A DNA stretch of 64,000 nt from positions 174,454-238,453 of the forward strand of contig NZ_JANTHZ010000008.1 in assembly GCF_024752355.1 (NCBI RefSeq), in the 5' to 3' direction. Below the pieces are notes generated by a model. That model worked only from the letters and a program-made list of their open reading frames with translations, searched no databases and was not told where the DNA came from. This document shows positions 46,248 through 55,413 of the stretch, one piece after another (the first letter of the stretch is position 1; each line of letters opens with the position of its first letter). This stretch comes from Ancylobacter mangrovi. GTDB lineage: Bacteria; Pseudomonadota; Alphaproteobacteria; Rhizobiales; Xanthobacteraceae. The position numbers and the translations under genes were made by a program.

Positions 46248-47907
46248 GACCGTGCTCCGGAATGCCAATGACTTCTTCGCCGTGCCGGATCTCGGCGATG
46301 CGTCCCTCCTTCATGAGCACGAGACGGTCGGCGAAGCGGAAATAACGGTCGTCATGGCTTATCACGACCACCGTCTTGCCCTGCGCGCGCAGTTCTCCGA
46401 GTAGCTCGGCGTAGAAGATGCGGCGGAAGGCGGGGTCCTGATCGGCAGCCCATTCGTCGAAGACGACGACCGGGCGCTGTTCCAGATAGGCCAGCAGCAG
46501 GGCGAGCCGCTTGCGCTGGCCGGTCGAGAGGTCCGTCGTCGTGAAGCGGCCCTCGCGGATCGACAGCTTGCCGACAAGCTCCAGCCGCTGAAGGTGACGC
46601 GCCATATCGCGCTCGTCGACGGGCTCGATCACCTCGTCGAAGAGGAAGTAGTCGGCGAACACGGTGGAAAAGAGCTGGCGATAGTCGTCGCGGCTTGCTG
46701 CCGTTACCTCCCTTCCGTCTAGACGAATGATCCCCTCGCGCGGCTCGTAGAGCCCGAGCAGCAGCTTTACCAGCGTGGTCTTTCCCGAGCCGTTCTCCCC
46801 GACGATGAACAGGATTTCGCCCGTATCGAGGGTGAGGTCGACCGGCCCGAGATGGAAGGACACGCCGCCCTCCGGCGGAAAGCCATAGGTGACTCCCACA
46901 AGCTCGATCCTCCTCATCGCCGGGATGGACTTTACGGGCTCGAGCAATCCGTCTTCCGGGTTGGCGAAAGCCCGTTCGAGAGCGGCGATGTTGTGGAGCG
47001 CGACCTGCGCCTGGCCGATCGCCGGCAGCGCGGCGACTAGCTGCTGCAGCGGCCCCTTGATGTAGAGCAGCACGAGCACGAAGCCGGAGAGCACTTCGGC
47101 GGGAATTGCCAAGCGGGACTGCAGGGCGAGCAGGAGGCCGATGACGAGCAGGAACAGGACCGAGCCGAAGGCGTTGGCCGACATGTAGGTCCGCATTGCC
47201 CGGATGCGCAGATCGCGTATGCCGGCAATGGTGCCGCCGAGCCGCACCGCGCGCATGTGGAGGCGGCGCGGACGGCTGATCCGCAGCTCCTTCGCTCCCT
47301 CGGAGATCGCATGATACTGCTGCTGCAGCTCATCCTGCAGGCGCCGCGCGGCATCGAAGCCGGCGCGTCCCCTGCTGCGCGCCCGCATATGCACGGTCAT
47401 CCCGAGCGCCAGCGCGACCGCAGCGACCAGCGACATAAGGGGCGACAGAATGAGGAGATAGACGAGGCCGCCCAGCGTCACCGCGAAGGCGATCGCCAGG
47501 CTGGAGAAGGCGAAGGTGAAATTGCTGAGCACCTCGACGTCATGGTTGAGCACAGCGGTGATGCGATGCGTGCGGAAGCGCTCGATCCGGTCGATGGGCG
47601 CGCTCAGGATGCGGTCGGTGAGTTCGGTGCGCAGCACTGCCACGGCCTGCTGGCCGACATAGCTGTTGCCGAGATCGGAGGCGACCTCGCCGGCCACGGT
47701 GACGAGACAGAGGCCGGCGAAACCGAGCAGCAGGGCTGGCGTGGCGCCCTGGTCGGAATGCAGCGCGTCGTTGATGCTCGCGAGCAACCATGCGGTCGCG
47801 AGGCCGCTCGCCATCCCGCTAAGCGTCGCCGCCAGCGCCAGACGCCAGAATGGCCGCAGCAGGCGGATGGCGCTGACGAGCAGCGGGCGCGAGGCGATAG
47901 GTGTCAT
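46240..47907 (-). CDS. PvdE/SyrD-type cyclic-peptide/siderophore ABC exporter (fused TMD-NBD)
   Basis: A 555-residue half-transporter: six membrane helices (LLASINDALHSDQGATPAL after helix 1, LGGLVYLLILSPLMSLVAAV, ANAFGSVLFLLVIGLLLALQ) then an ATPase domain with Walker A FIVGENGSGKTTLVKLLLGL, short signature DLSTGQRKRLALLLAYLEQR, Walker B VVVFDEWAADQDP and H-loop VVISHDDRYF. The LSTGQRKR signature and DEWAADQDP are hallmarks of the PvdE/SyrD/YojI cyclic-peptide exporter family. The ATG overlaps the fhuB stop. An exporter nested in a siderophore import operon may recycle the emptied siderophore or export it; no biosynthetic genes are seen here. Confidence 0.9.
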   Translation of the reverse strand: MTPIASRPLLVSAIRLLRPFWRLALAATLSGMASGLATAWLLASINDALHSDQGATPALLLGFAGLCLVTVAGEVASDLGNSYVGQQAVAVLRTELTDRILSAPIDRIERFRTHRITAVLNHDVEVLSNFTFAFSSLAIAFAVTLGGLVYLLILSPLMSLVAAVALALGMTVHMRARSRGRAGFDAARRLQDELQQQYHAISEGAKELRISRPRRLHMRAVRLGGTIAGIRDLRIRAMRTYMSANAFGSVLFLLVIGLLLALQSRLAIPAEVLSGFVLVLLYIKGPLQQLVAALPAIGQAQVALHNIAALERAFANPEDGLLEPVKSIPAMRRIELVGVTYGFPPEGGVSFHLGPVDLTLDTGEILFIVGENGSGKTTLVKLLLGLYEPREGIIRLDGREVTAASRDDYRQLFSTVFADYFLFDEVIEPVDERDMARHLQRLELVGKLSIREGRFTTTDLSTGQRKRLALLLAYLEQRPVVVFDEWAADQDPAFRRIFYAELLGELRAQGKTVVVISHDDRYFRFADRLVLMKEGRIAEIRHGEEVIGIPEHGHA

Positions 47908-49901
47908 CGGCGTGCCCACAGCAGGAACAGGAAGAGCGGCCCGCCGAACACCGCACTGACCAATCCCGCTGGCATCTGCCAGGGGAACAGCAGCGTACGT
48001 CCGGCCCAGTCCGCCGCCAGCAGCAGCGAGCCGCCAATGGCGGCGGCGGCAACGAGCTGATGAAGCGCGCGCTTCATGCCGACGCGCTGTGCAATGTGGG
48101 GGGCCATCAGGCCGATGAAGCTCAGCGGTCCGACGACGAGAGTGGCCGAAGCGGTCGCTGCGGCGGCGATGGCGAGCAGCACGAGACGGCTTCGCGCGGC
48201 ATCCACGCCGAGCGAGCGAGCCGTCGTCCCCAGCGGCAGAAGCTCCAGCCAGCGTAAGCTCAGCATCGCGGCGAGGAACGTCGCCAGCGCCAGCGCGATC
48301 GCCATCGACGCCTCAGGTGTGGTGACCCAATAGGTCGAGCCGGACATCCAGGCCAACAGCATAGCGGTGCGCGGATCTCCTCCCATCAGCAGCATTGCGG
48401 CGACGCCGCTGAACAGCGTGGCAAGCGCGACGCCGGCGAGCAGCAGGCGCTCCGGCGCGAAGTGCCAGCGCCAGTTGATCGCGACGATGACACCCAGTGT
48501 GACCGCAGCGCCGGCGAACGCCGCCAGCATCATTGCAGGCCGGTGAAACCCCGGCAGGGCATAAAGCAGGACGATGACGCCCAAGGCGGCGCCGGAGGAG
48601 ACGCCCAGCATCTCGGGGCTGGCCATCGGATTGCCGGTCATGCGCTGCATCAGGGTTCCGGCGACGGCCAGAAGCACACCGGCGGCGAGCGCGGCCACGA
48701 CGCGCGGCGCACGCCATATGAGAACGTCCGGCGCGGTCGCCAGGCTGAGGAAGCCCCAGCCATCCGCATTCCGGCCGAAGACCAGCGCCAGCACGCAGGC
48801 GGTACAGAGCAGGCCGACCAGCAGGCCGGCAACGGCGGGAGGACGCCGCGTGCGGAAGCCATCCTCCGGAACACGGCGCGGCGGGGCGACCTCGGCATGG
48901 CGCAGTCGCATCATGATCCACAGCAGCAAAGGTGCACCGAGGAGCGCCGCCGCGCTGCCGGTCGGCAGCCCGCTGCGAAGGGTGCCGGCTTGCTGGACGA
49001 CCTGGTCGATCGACCAGAGCAGTGCAGCGCCGATCGCGGGGGCCCAGAGCAGCCTCTGCGCGAGCGTTCGGGCACCTGTGTGGCGCGCGAGGTGACCCGC
49101 AGCAAGTCCGATGAAGCCGATTACGCCGACGGCACTGACGGTAAAGGCGCCGAGCGCGATCGCCAGCCCGAGGGCCATCAGCCGGATCGGTCCGGCCGGA
49201 ACGCCGACGCTGCGGGCATGCTCGTCGCCGAGGTGGAGATTGGCGAGCGGGCGCGCGATGAGCGCGGCAATCATTCCCCCCAGCGCGACCAGCGGAAGCA
49301 GCGTGGCGGCACTGCCCCATCCATTCTGCGCCAGTGAGCCGCCTTGCCAGACGAAAAGCGGGTTCAGCGTCTCATGGTTCAGGATGGTGAGCGCGGCCCC
49401 GAGCGACCCGCAGAGGAGGTTCAGCGTGAGGCCGGCTAGGATGACCGTGATCGGCGTGAAACCGGCCCCGCGCCCGATGGCGAGCACGATCGCGCCGGCG
49501 GTGGCCGAACCTGCGAGCGCGACCCAGCCCTGGCCGTGGTCGAGAAGGTTCGGCGCATAGACCGAACAGACGGCGAGAGCGAGATAGGCACCCGACGCCG
49601 TGCCGAGCGTCGTCGTGTCGGCCATGGGGTTGCGCAGGCCGGCCTGCAGCAGCACGCCGGCGAGCCCCAACGCCGCGCCTGCACACCACGCGATGACGAT
49701 GCGTGGCAGCGCGACATGCATGAAGATCAGCATCGGCACATCGCCATTCGTATCGGCGACGGCCTGCCACCATAGGCGGGGCGGCAGGAGGCCCGATAGT
49801 GCGTGGGCGCTCGTCACGGCGCCCGCGAGGGCGAGGAAAAACACGAGGATGCCCGGCCCGCCGACGCGACGGGAGCCGCTGCCCGATGTCTTCTCAACCA
49901 T
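47904..49901 (-). CDS. fhuB: FhuB-type fused iron-siderophore ABC permease
   Basis: A 665-residue permease made of two FecCD-like halves of about ten helices each. The first half carries GVLLQAGLRNPMADTTTLGT and GVIGFIGLAAGHLARHTGAR. The second repeats the pattern with GTLMQRMTGNPMASPEMLGV and LSFIGLMAPHIAQRVGMKRA. Tandem duplication is the mark of FhuB (ferric hydroxamate). The long frame starts at 49985, but an ATG at 49901 overlapping the fhuD stop by eight bases is the sensible start (MVEKTSGSGSRRVG). Confidence 0.95.
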   Translation of the reverse strand: MVEKTSGSGSRRVGGPGILVFFLALAGAVTSAHALSGLLPPRLWWQAVADTNGDVPMLIFMHVALPRIVIAWCAGAALGLAGVLLQAGLRNPMADTTTLGTASGAYLALAVCSVYAPNLLDHGQGWVALAGSATAGAIVLAIGRGAGFTPITVILAGLTLNLLCGSLGAALTILNHETLNPLFVWQGGSLAQNGWGSAATLLPLVALGGMIAALIARPLANLHLGDEHARSVGVPAGPIRLMALGLAIALGAFTVSAVGVIGFIGLAAGHLARHTGARTLAQRLLWAPAIGAALLWSIDQVVQQAGTLRSGLPTGSAAALLGAPLLLWIMMRLRHAEVAPPRRVPEDGFRTRRPPAVAGLLVGLLCTACVLALVFGRNADGWGFLSLATAPDVLIWRAPRVVAALAAGVLLAVAGTLMQRMTGNPMASPEMLGVSSGAALGVIVLLYALPGFHRPAMMLAAFAGAAVTLGVIVAINWRWHFAPERLLLAGVALATLFSGVAAMLLMGGDPRTAMLLAWMSGSTYWVTTPEASMAIALALATFLAAMLSLRWLELLPLGTTARSLGVDAARSRLVLLAIAAAATASATLVVGPLSFIGLMAPHIAQRVGMKRALHQLVAAAAIGGSLLLAADWAGRTLLFPWQMPAGLVSAVFGGPLFLFLLWARR

Positions 49902-50811
49902 CGCCGCGGCCAGTCGGCGCATTATCCAGAGCGGCCACGAGCAGGCGCATGGTCCGCCAGATCGAGGGGACGCCCCCCAGCGCATAGAAGGCTGGAATGG
50001 TGCGCGCGCGTCCTTCCTTCACCATCGGCAGGCCCTGCCATAGCGTGCTGGCCCGCAGTTCCCGCTCCGCGCGCCGGGTGCGTGCGCCCTGGTCGAGATA
50101 CAGAAGGACGGCATCCGGAACGGCGGCAAGCTCCGCAATGTCGACCAGCGCGTTGCCGAAGGCCGATGTCGGTGTCGTCAGGGCATTGCGCAGGCCGAGC
50201 CGGAGCATCAGGGAATGCACCCAGCTCCCCTTGCCATAGAGAAAGAGCTGCGTGCCATTCTCATGCAGCACACCGACATAGACAGGTCGCGATGCCACCC
50301 GAGCCAGAGCCCCTCTCCCCTCCGCGAGGGCAGCGTCGAATGCCGAGAGGCAGGAGGACGCGGCCTCCTGCTGTCCGGTCGCTGATGCAATCCGGGTGAA
50401 GGCCTCGCGGGCATTGTCCATGGCGTCGGTACGTGCATCGATGATGGTCACGACCTCGACCGGTGCGATCCGCTGGAGCAAAGCCGCGAGGCCGCCCTGC
50501 CAGTTTGAGATGAAGATGCGGTCGGGCACGAGTTCGGCGAGCAACTCCAGATTGGGCTCTGTACGCGCTCCGAGATCGCGGACGTTGAGGGGCGGTTGGA
50601 ACTCAGGCAGCCATTGCCGATAGGTGGCGATGTCGGCGATCGCGATGGGCGCGACGCGCAGCGCCAGCAGGCATTCAGCCGCCGCCCAATCAACGGCCGC
50701 AGGGCGCGGCGCGGCGTTTGCCGCAGCGTTGCCCGCCGGCGCACATAGCAGCGCCGCACCGGCGAGGAAGCGCCGACGATCGATTCCGATCCTGCGACCG
50801 GACACGCGCAT
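49894..50811 (-). CDS. fhuD: FhuD-type periplasmic iron-siderophore-binding protein (Tat-exported)
   Basis: A 305-residue receptor. The N-terminus MRVSGRRIGIDRRRFLAGAA is a twin-arginine signal (RRRFLAG) ending near AGNAAANA, as in known FhuD proteins. The mature fold has VDWAAAECLLALRVAPIAIA, LLAELVPDRIFISNWQGGLA and VYVGVLHENGTQLFLYGKGS, the FhuD periplasmic-binding pattern. I chose the ATG at 50811, 19 bases after the receptor gene stop; upstream residues in the open frame are not signal-like. It passes the ferric siderophore from the outer-membrane receptor to FhuB. Confidence 0.93.
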   Translation of the reverse strand: MRVSGRRIGIDRRRFLAGAALLCAPAGNAAANAAPRPAAVDWAAAECLLALRVAPIAIADIATYRQWLPEFQPPLNVRDLGARTEPNLELLAELVPDRIFISNWQGGLAALLQRIAPVEVVTIIDARTDAMDNAREAFTRIASATGQQEAASSCLSAFDAALAEGRGALARVASRPVYVGVLHENGTQLFLYGKGSWVHSLMLRLGLRNALTTPTSAFGNALVDIAELAAVPDAVLLYLDQGARTRRAERELRASTLWQGLPMVKEGRARTIPAFYALGGVPSIWRTMRLLVAALDNAPTGRGDG

Positions 50812-50830
50812 GCTCGCCGGGCGTTCCACG

Positions 50831-53281
50831 TCAGAAATCGAAGGTCGTCGACAACAGCACAGTACGCGGCGCGCCACGGGCAAGGCCGAACGAGGAGGAC
50901 GCGGCCGCCCAGTAACTCTCGTCGAAGACATTCTCGACGCTGGCGCGGATCGTCACCGGCTTGCCGTTTGCCCTCTCGAAGGTGTAGCGCGCGCCGAGGT
51001 CGACGCGTGTCCAGTCGGGAATGCTCTGCGCGTTGTCGAGGCTGGCATATTGCGAGGAGGTGTAGATCAGCCGGCCGGTCAGGGTCAGTCCTTCGATGAA
51101 GGGCGTATCCCATTCCGCACCGAGATTGAGCTGCACGTCCGGTACGCCGATGGCCGCGTTGCCGTCATAGGCGCCGTTCGCCGTCTCCGTCTGGACGCCG
51201 TCCATAAAGGTCACGCCGCCCAGCACACGCACCGAGGGCGTGATCTCGCCGAACACGTTGAACTCGACTCCGCGGTTCCTCACCTCACCATCGATGCTGT
51301 AGATGTTGGTCGCGGTATCCAGCACGCCACTTGGCTGCTCGATCTGGAAGACACTGAGCGTGGTGGCGAACTGGCCGAAGTCGACTTTCACGCCGGCTTC
51401 CATCTGCTTCGACTTGAGGGGCGCGAAGGTCTCGCCGACATTAGCGGAGCCCGCCGGCGCGACCGGCCCCTGGCTCAGGCCCTCGATGTAATTGGCGTAG
51501 AGGGAGACGTTCTGCCAGGGCTTCAGCACCAGGCCCACCGCCGGCGTGACCGCGCTTTCGTCGTAATCGGCGGTCTGCAGGCCCGTCGTCCCGTTCCAAC
51601 CCTCCTGCACCACGTTCTGGTAGCGAGCACCGAGGATGAGCTGCACGCGATCATCGAATGCATAGAGGCTGTCGGCGATGGCGAGGCTGGTCAGCGTTGC
51701 CTCGCTGGTCTTCGGAGCGCTGGTCGCATAACCGCTGAGATCGGGCTCCGCGAAGGGCGTCGGTGCGTAGATGTTCGACGAGTATGTAGCCACCACCGGC
51801 GCCACCACTCCCATCTCATTGTGAACGCCGCTGGCGCTGACCGTCAGTTCGTGGCGAATGGCTCCGGTATCGAAGTTGGCGCGCACGCCGGCCTCGCCGG
51901 TGAGCGTGTCGACATAGGTGGGCTGCAGATAGACATTGGCGGTGAAATTACCGACCGGGTCGGTGAGATAGATGAAATTGTAGAGGCCGAGGAAGTCGTT
52001 CCGGCGCGCACCGACAGTCGCGTAGGCGGTGACGTTGTCGGTGATGTCGACCTCGCCCCGCACGATGCCGAGAATATCCTCGCCATCGGCGTAGAACCAG
52101 TCCTGGCCGAGATTGGTCGAGGCATCGGGCGCCTGTGGGACAGGAACCGCGCCTGCCCGCAGATAGACGGGCCGGACTGGATTGTCCGCATAGTTCTTCT
52201 GATAGATCAGGTCTGCCGACAGCCGCACCCGCTCGCCGCGATAATCGAGCCCGAGCGCTACCTCGCCCAGTTCGTTCGACTGGCCGTCGACCGGTGCGTC
52301 GCCATTGCTGTAGGAGCCATTGATGCGGACGCCGAACTGTTTCTCGTCGCCGAAGCGACGGGAAACGTCGAACTTGCCGCCGAACTGGCTGTCCGAGATA
52401 TAGCCCAGCGTGAACTGAGTGAGCGGATCGTCGCCGGCGCGCTTGGTGGTGAGATTGATGGTGCCGCCGATGCTGCCCTGGGGCGGCATTCCGGTCAGCA
52501 TCGAGCCCGGCCCCTTAAGGACCTCCAGCCGCTCCACCCAGGATGTGCCGGCCATCTGGTAGGGGACGAGGCCATAGAGGCCGTTGACGGAGATATCCGC
52601 ATTGGCGAGCGGAAACCCGCGAATGTAGAACTGGTTGGAATAGCTGGCGTCCGCCCAGGTGGCGCGCACGGACGGGTCGTTTTCCGTCACGTCGGCGACG
52701 CTGCGCGCCTGTTGATCCTTGATAGTCTCGGACGTGTAGGTCACCACATTGAATGGTGCGTCCATGAAGTCGCGGTTGCCGAGGATGCCGAGCCGGCTCG
52801 CCACCGCGACCTGACCACCGGCATAGGGAGCCGGCAGTCCGCCTTCTCCGTCCACCGTGATCGTATCGAGCGCGATGCCGCCTCCGGCGGGTGCGCCCGT
52901 CTCGCTGCCGTTCCGCGCTGTCGGATCGAAGATCCGGACGGTGTTCGGGCTCGTGAAACTGTAGCCCAGCCCGGTGCCTTCCAGCAGGCGGGCGACTGCC
53001 TGGTCGGGCGACAACTGGCCGCTGACGCCCGGCGTGCCTCGGCCGACCGTAAGCGAGCTTGGATAGAGCAGCCGGAGATTGGCCTGCCTCGCGAGGCTGA
53101 GCAGCCCGCTTTCGAGCGGGCCGGCCGGCACCGTGATCGGTATACGGGCCGCCGCGGCGGGAGCGGGAGCCGGTGTGGTCTGGGCCTGCAGCGCCGTCGC
53201 GCACGCCAGCAGGGAAATTCCCGCCAGTCCCGCGCCCACGATCATGCGACGCATGCTTGCCGTCGTCTCTTCAACCCGCAT
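50831..53281 (-). CDS. TonB-dependent siderophore receptor with N-terminal STN signalling domain
   Basis: An 816-residue outer-membrane receptor. After a signal peptide (MIVGAGLAGISLLACATALQ) comes an STN domain (VPAGPLESGLLSLARQANLR, LSPDQAVARLLEGTGLGYSF), then the plug (DFMDAPFNVVTYTSETIKDQ, FYIRGFPLANADISVNGLYG, GSMLTGMPPQGSIGGTINLT) and a beta barrel ending YWAAASSSFGLARGAPRTVL with TFDF, a C-terminal Phe as expected. The STN domain talks to FecR when the ligand is bound. Similar to FpvA/FoxA/FhuA-type receptors for hydroxamate siderophores. Confidence 0.95.
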   Translation of the reverse strand: MRVEETTASMRRMIVGAGLAGISLLACATALQAQTTPAPAPAAAARIPITVPAGPLESGLLSLARQANLRLLYPSSLTVGRGTPGVSGQLSPDQAVARLLEGTGLGYSFTSPNTVRIFDPTARNGSETGAPAGGGIALDTITVDGEGGLPAPYAGGQVAVASRLGILGNRDFMDAPFNVVTYTSETIKDQQARSVADVTENDPSVRATWADASYSNQFYIRGFPLANADISVNGLYGLVPYQMAGTSWVERLEVLKGPGSMLTGMPPQGSIGGTINLTTKRAGDDPLTQFTLGYISDSQFGGKFDVSRRFGDEKQFGVRINGSYSNGDAPVDGQSNELGEVALGLDYRGERVRLSADLIYQKNYADNPVRPVYLRAGAVPVPQAPDASTNLGQDWFYADGEDILGIVRGEVDITDNVTAYATVGARRNDFLGLYNFIYLTDPVGNFTANVYLQPTYVDTLTGEAGVRANFDTGAIRHELTVSASGVHNEMGVVAPVVATYSSNIYAPTPFAEPDLSGYATSAPKTSEATLTSLAIADSLYAFDDRVQLILGARYQNVVQEGWNGTTGLQTADYDESAVTPAVGLVLKPWQNVSLYANYIEGLSQGPVAPAGSANVGETFAPLKSKQMEAGVKVDFGQFATTLSVFQIEQPSGVLDTATNIYSIDGEVRNRGVEFNVFGEITPSVRVLGGVTFMDGVQTETANGAYDGNAAIGVPDVQLNLGAEWDTPFIEGLTLTGRLIYTSSQYASLDNAQSIPDWTRVDLGARYTFERANGKPVTIRASVENVFDESYWAAASSSFGLARGAPRTVLLSTTFDF

Positions 53282-53394
53282 TCTCGATCCCCAATCCCCG
53301 TGTCCCGTCGGATGCCGCTCCGTGGCGACATTCTCTCGATGGGTTAGAGTCGATCGGGCGGGTGCCTCCTGACGTCGGACTCGAAATAATTGCG

Positions 53395-54345
53395 TCAGCG
53401 CGAGCGCACCACCACCATCATCCCTGTCAGATGAACGATGGTGACGGGCAGGCTCGATTCCAGCACGGCAAGGGCCTCATCGGTATCCCTCAGGTCGAAG
53501 ATGCCTGAGACCCGGCGCTCAGCGGCCGCCTCATCGAGGACCACGATACGGCCATGCCGGTAGCGCTCCAGCGTGGCGAGTACCTCGCGCAGAGGCTGGT
53601 CAGAGAAAACCAGCTTTCCTTCGCGCCAGGCGACCCGGCTGGAGACGTCGGCGGTGCCGATATCCAGCGCCCCGTCCCGGTTCACGCGCGCTACGTCTCC
53701 GGCTCCCAGCGCGACCTGCGAACGGGCCGAGGTGACCTCGACGCGCCCTTCCTCGACCTGCACATCGCTGCCGCCGCCATCGTCGCGGCGCACGCCGTAG
53801 CGCGTGCCAAGCGCGGTGGCGCTGAGGATGTTGTCCTCGACGACGAATGGGCGGGCGGGATTCTTTGCCACATCGAAGAAGGCTTCTCCGCGCAGCAATT
53901 CGATCCGGCGCTCCGCCGGTGAATACATAATCCTTATGGCGCTGTCGGTGTTCAGGTCGACACGGGTGCCGTCCGCGAGCGTGAAATGGCCGACCTCGCC
54001 GACCGACGTGTAGTGATCGGCGCGCAGCCGGTCGACGAAACCCAGCTGGTAGAGCGTCGTCGCCAGCACCGCGATCAGCCCGACGGCGACGATGTTGCCG
54101 GCAATCGCGCGCCGGGACAGGCGCAGCTTCTTCAGCCGGTCCTTCCCGATCGGTACCGCTCTGAGGTCGCCCCACAGGCTCTGCAATTCCTCATAGGCGG
54201 CGGCATTGGCGGGGTCCCTGGCGAGCCATGCGCGAAAGTCGCGGCGATCCTGATCCGTCGCGTCGCGCGACTGGAGGCGCGCGACCCATCCGGCAGCCTC
54301 TTCCGTCCGCCGTCCGTCCTCGGTCTGTTTCGCCTTGTTCGCCAT
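53395..54345 (-). CDS. fecR: FecR-type anti-sigma regulator
   Basis: A 316-residue protein with the DUF4880-like cytoplasmic N-terminus (EEAAGWVARLQSRDATDQDR, RDFRAWLARDPANAAAYEEL), one membrane helix (AIAGNIVAVGLIAVLATTLY, about residues 83-102) and the periplasmic FecR domain (HFTLADGTRVDLNTDSAIRI, RRIELLRGEAFFDVAKNPAR, followed by RVAWREGKLVFSDQPLREVL). It carries the signal from the receptor STN domain to the sigma factor. Followed by the receptor gene after 113 bases. Confidence 0.95.
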   Translation of the reverse strand: MANKAKQTEDGRRTEEAAGWVARLQSRDATDQDRRDFRAWLARDPANAAAYEELQSLWGDLRAVPIGKDRLKKLRLSRRAIAGNIVAVGLIAVLATTLYQLGFVDRLRADHYTSVGEVGHFTLADGTRVDLNTDSAIRIMYSPAERRIELLRGEAFFDVAKNPARPFVVEDNILSATALGTRYGVRRDDGGGSDVQVEEGRVEVTSARSQVALGAGDVARVNRDGALDIGTADVSSRVAWREGKLVFSDQPLREVLATLERYRHGRIVVLDEAAAERRVSGIFDLRDTDEALAVLESSLPVTIVHLTGMMVVVRSR

Positions 54346-54407
54346 CGGCAGCCCTGGCGGCGTCCTATCGGACTGGAGTCGAAGCGCAGCTTATGACCTG
54401 ACGTCGC

Positions 54408-54914
54408 TCAGAAAAAAATCTCGGCGCGCACTTTTCGGCAATGCAGCAGGGCGCGGATGATGTGCTTTTCCACCATGTTGCGCGAAATGCCGAGGCGCAC
54501 GGCGATTTCGCCATTCGCAAGGCCGTGCAGGCGGCTGAGGATGAAGACCTCCTGGCAGCGGTTCGGCAATTGCTCGATCGCCTTCGCCATGAGCAATAGC
54601 TGTTGCCGGCCAAGGACGATGCGCTCCGGTCCGGGCGTGTCGTCCGCGGACACGCAGCCCGCTTCTTCCGGCACGAAAAGTCCCGTCTCGGCGGCACGCC
54701 GGGCAGAGGCCGCGCGTGCAACAGATTTTGCCACCTGGAACAGATAGGCTTGGGGGTTCTCGATGATGGTGCTTTGCGGCACCTCGATCATCCTCAGGAA
54801 CGTTTCCTGCGTCGCGTCGGCCGCGTCCTCCCGATTGCGCAGCCGGCGCTGGAAGAAGCGCTTGAGGCGACCTTCCTCCATCCTGTGGAGCGCTTGCAGG
54901 AATGTCGTCGTCAT
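54408..54914 (-). CDS. fecI: FecI-type ECF sigma factor
   Basis: A 168-residue ECF sigma factor. Region 2 reads LKRFFQRRLRNREDAADATQ then ETFLRMIEVPQ and AYLFQVAKSVAR. Region 4 reads IEQLPNRCQEVFILSRLHGL, ANGEIAVRLGISRNMVEKHI, IRALLHCRK. It directs RNA polymerase to the promoter of the receptor operon when iron-siderophore is sensed. It heads the fecI-fecR-receptor-fhuDB-exporter-fhuC array. Confidence 0.95.
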   Translation of the reverse strand: MTTTFLQALHRMEEGRLKRFFQRRLRNREDAADATQETFLRMIEVPQSTIIENPQAYLFQVAKSVARAASARRAAETGLFVPEEAGCVSADDTPGPERIVLGRQQLLLMAKAIEQLPNRCQEVFILSRLHGLANGEIAVRLGISRNMVEKHIIRALLHCRKVRAEIFF

Positions 54915-54996
54915 GGGCCAGCAGACCGTTCGGAGTTGAAGATACCGTACGGTCGATCTCTACAGCGAGAGAGAATATCGACGCAATCTCAATGAT

Positions 54997-55011
54997 TTAA
55001 ATATATTCTAA
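54997..55011. promoter_or_regulatory. AT-rich box upstream of fecI, possible iron-regulator site
   Basis: TTAAATATATTCTAA stands out in GC-rich DNA, 83 bases before the fecI start. It has half-site TTCTAA resembling Irr-type iron control elements of alphaproteobacteria, but the other half is imperfect. It may instead simply be the -10 region. Confidence 0.3.
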
Positions 55012-55082
55012 GCTAGCGGGCACTGCGTTGATGGGAGAGGGCCTGCAAGGAAACTTCCGCTTCCGGCGCGCCGGCGAGAAAC

Positions 55083-55229
55083 CCGCTCCCGGTAGAGCTC
55101 TTCTCCTATATCAAGTTCCAATACGACGCCTTCGGCGCAGCACTCGCAAGTTCACTGATCCTCATTTCGGCCGCCGCAATGGTCATCATTGATCGCCTGA
55201 AGGGTCTGCGACGGGTGTTGCGAGGTTAG
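55083..55229 (+). pseudogene. 3' relic of an ABC-transporter permease gene (PotC-type)
   Basis: The plus-strand frame ending with TAG at 55227 reads PLPVELFSYIKFQYDAFGAA, LASSLILISAAAMVIIDRLK, GLRRVLRG. This is the last membrane helix and tail of binding-protein-dependent permeases of the spermidine/putrescine type. No upstream part exists, so it is a remnant left by a deletion. From 55230 to 55413 there is no further gene. Confidence 0.65.
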
Positions 55230-55413
55230 GGCAGACTCTTTGACCAAACTTGAGAGACGATCGTCGCGAGCTCCTGCGTGGCCATACGAGCTCGAAAGTA
55301 CCGTGGGGTACTCGGCATGAGGTCGGCAGCGACGACCGTTGTGGAAGGCAAACAGCCAGAAGGGCGCGCGCTTGGAATCGCTTTTCATTTGGGGAGCGAG
55401 GCAAGCTGGCAGA

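Noticed and set aside
50624..53347. 907-codon plus-strand open frame
   Set aside because: Antisense to the TonB-dependent receptor, whose STN, plug and barrel motifs are unmistakable.
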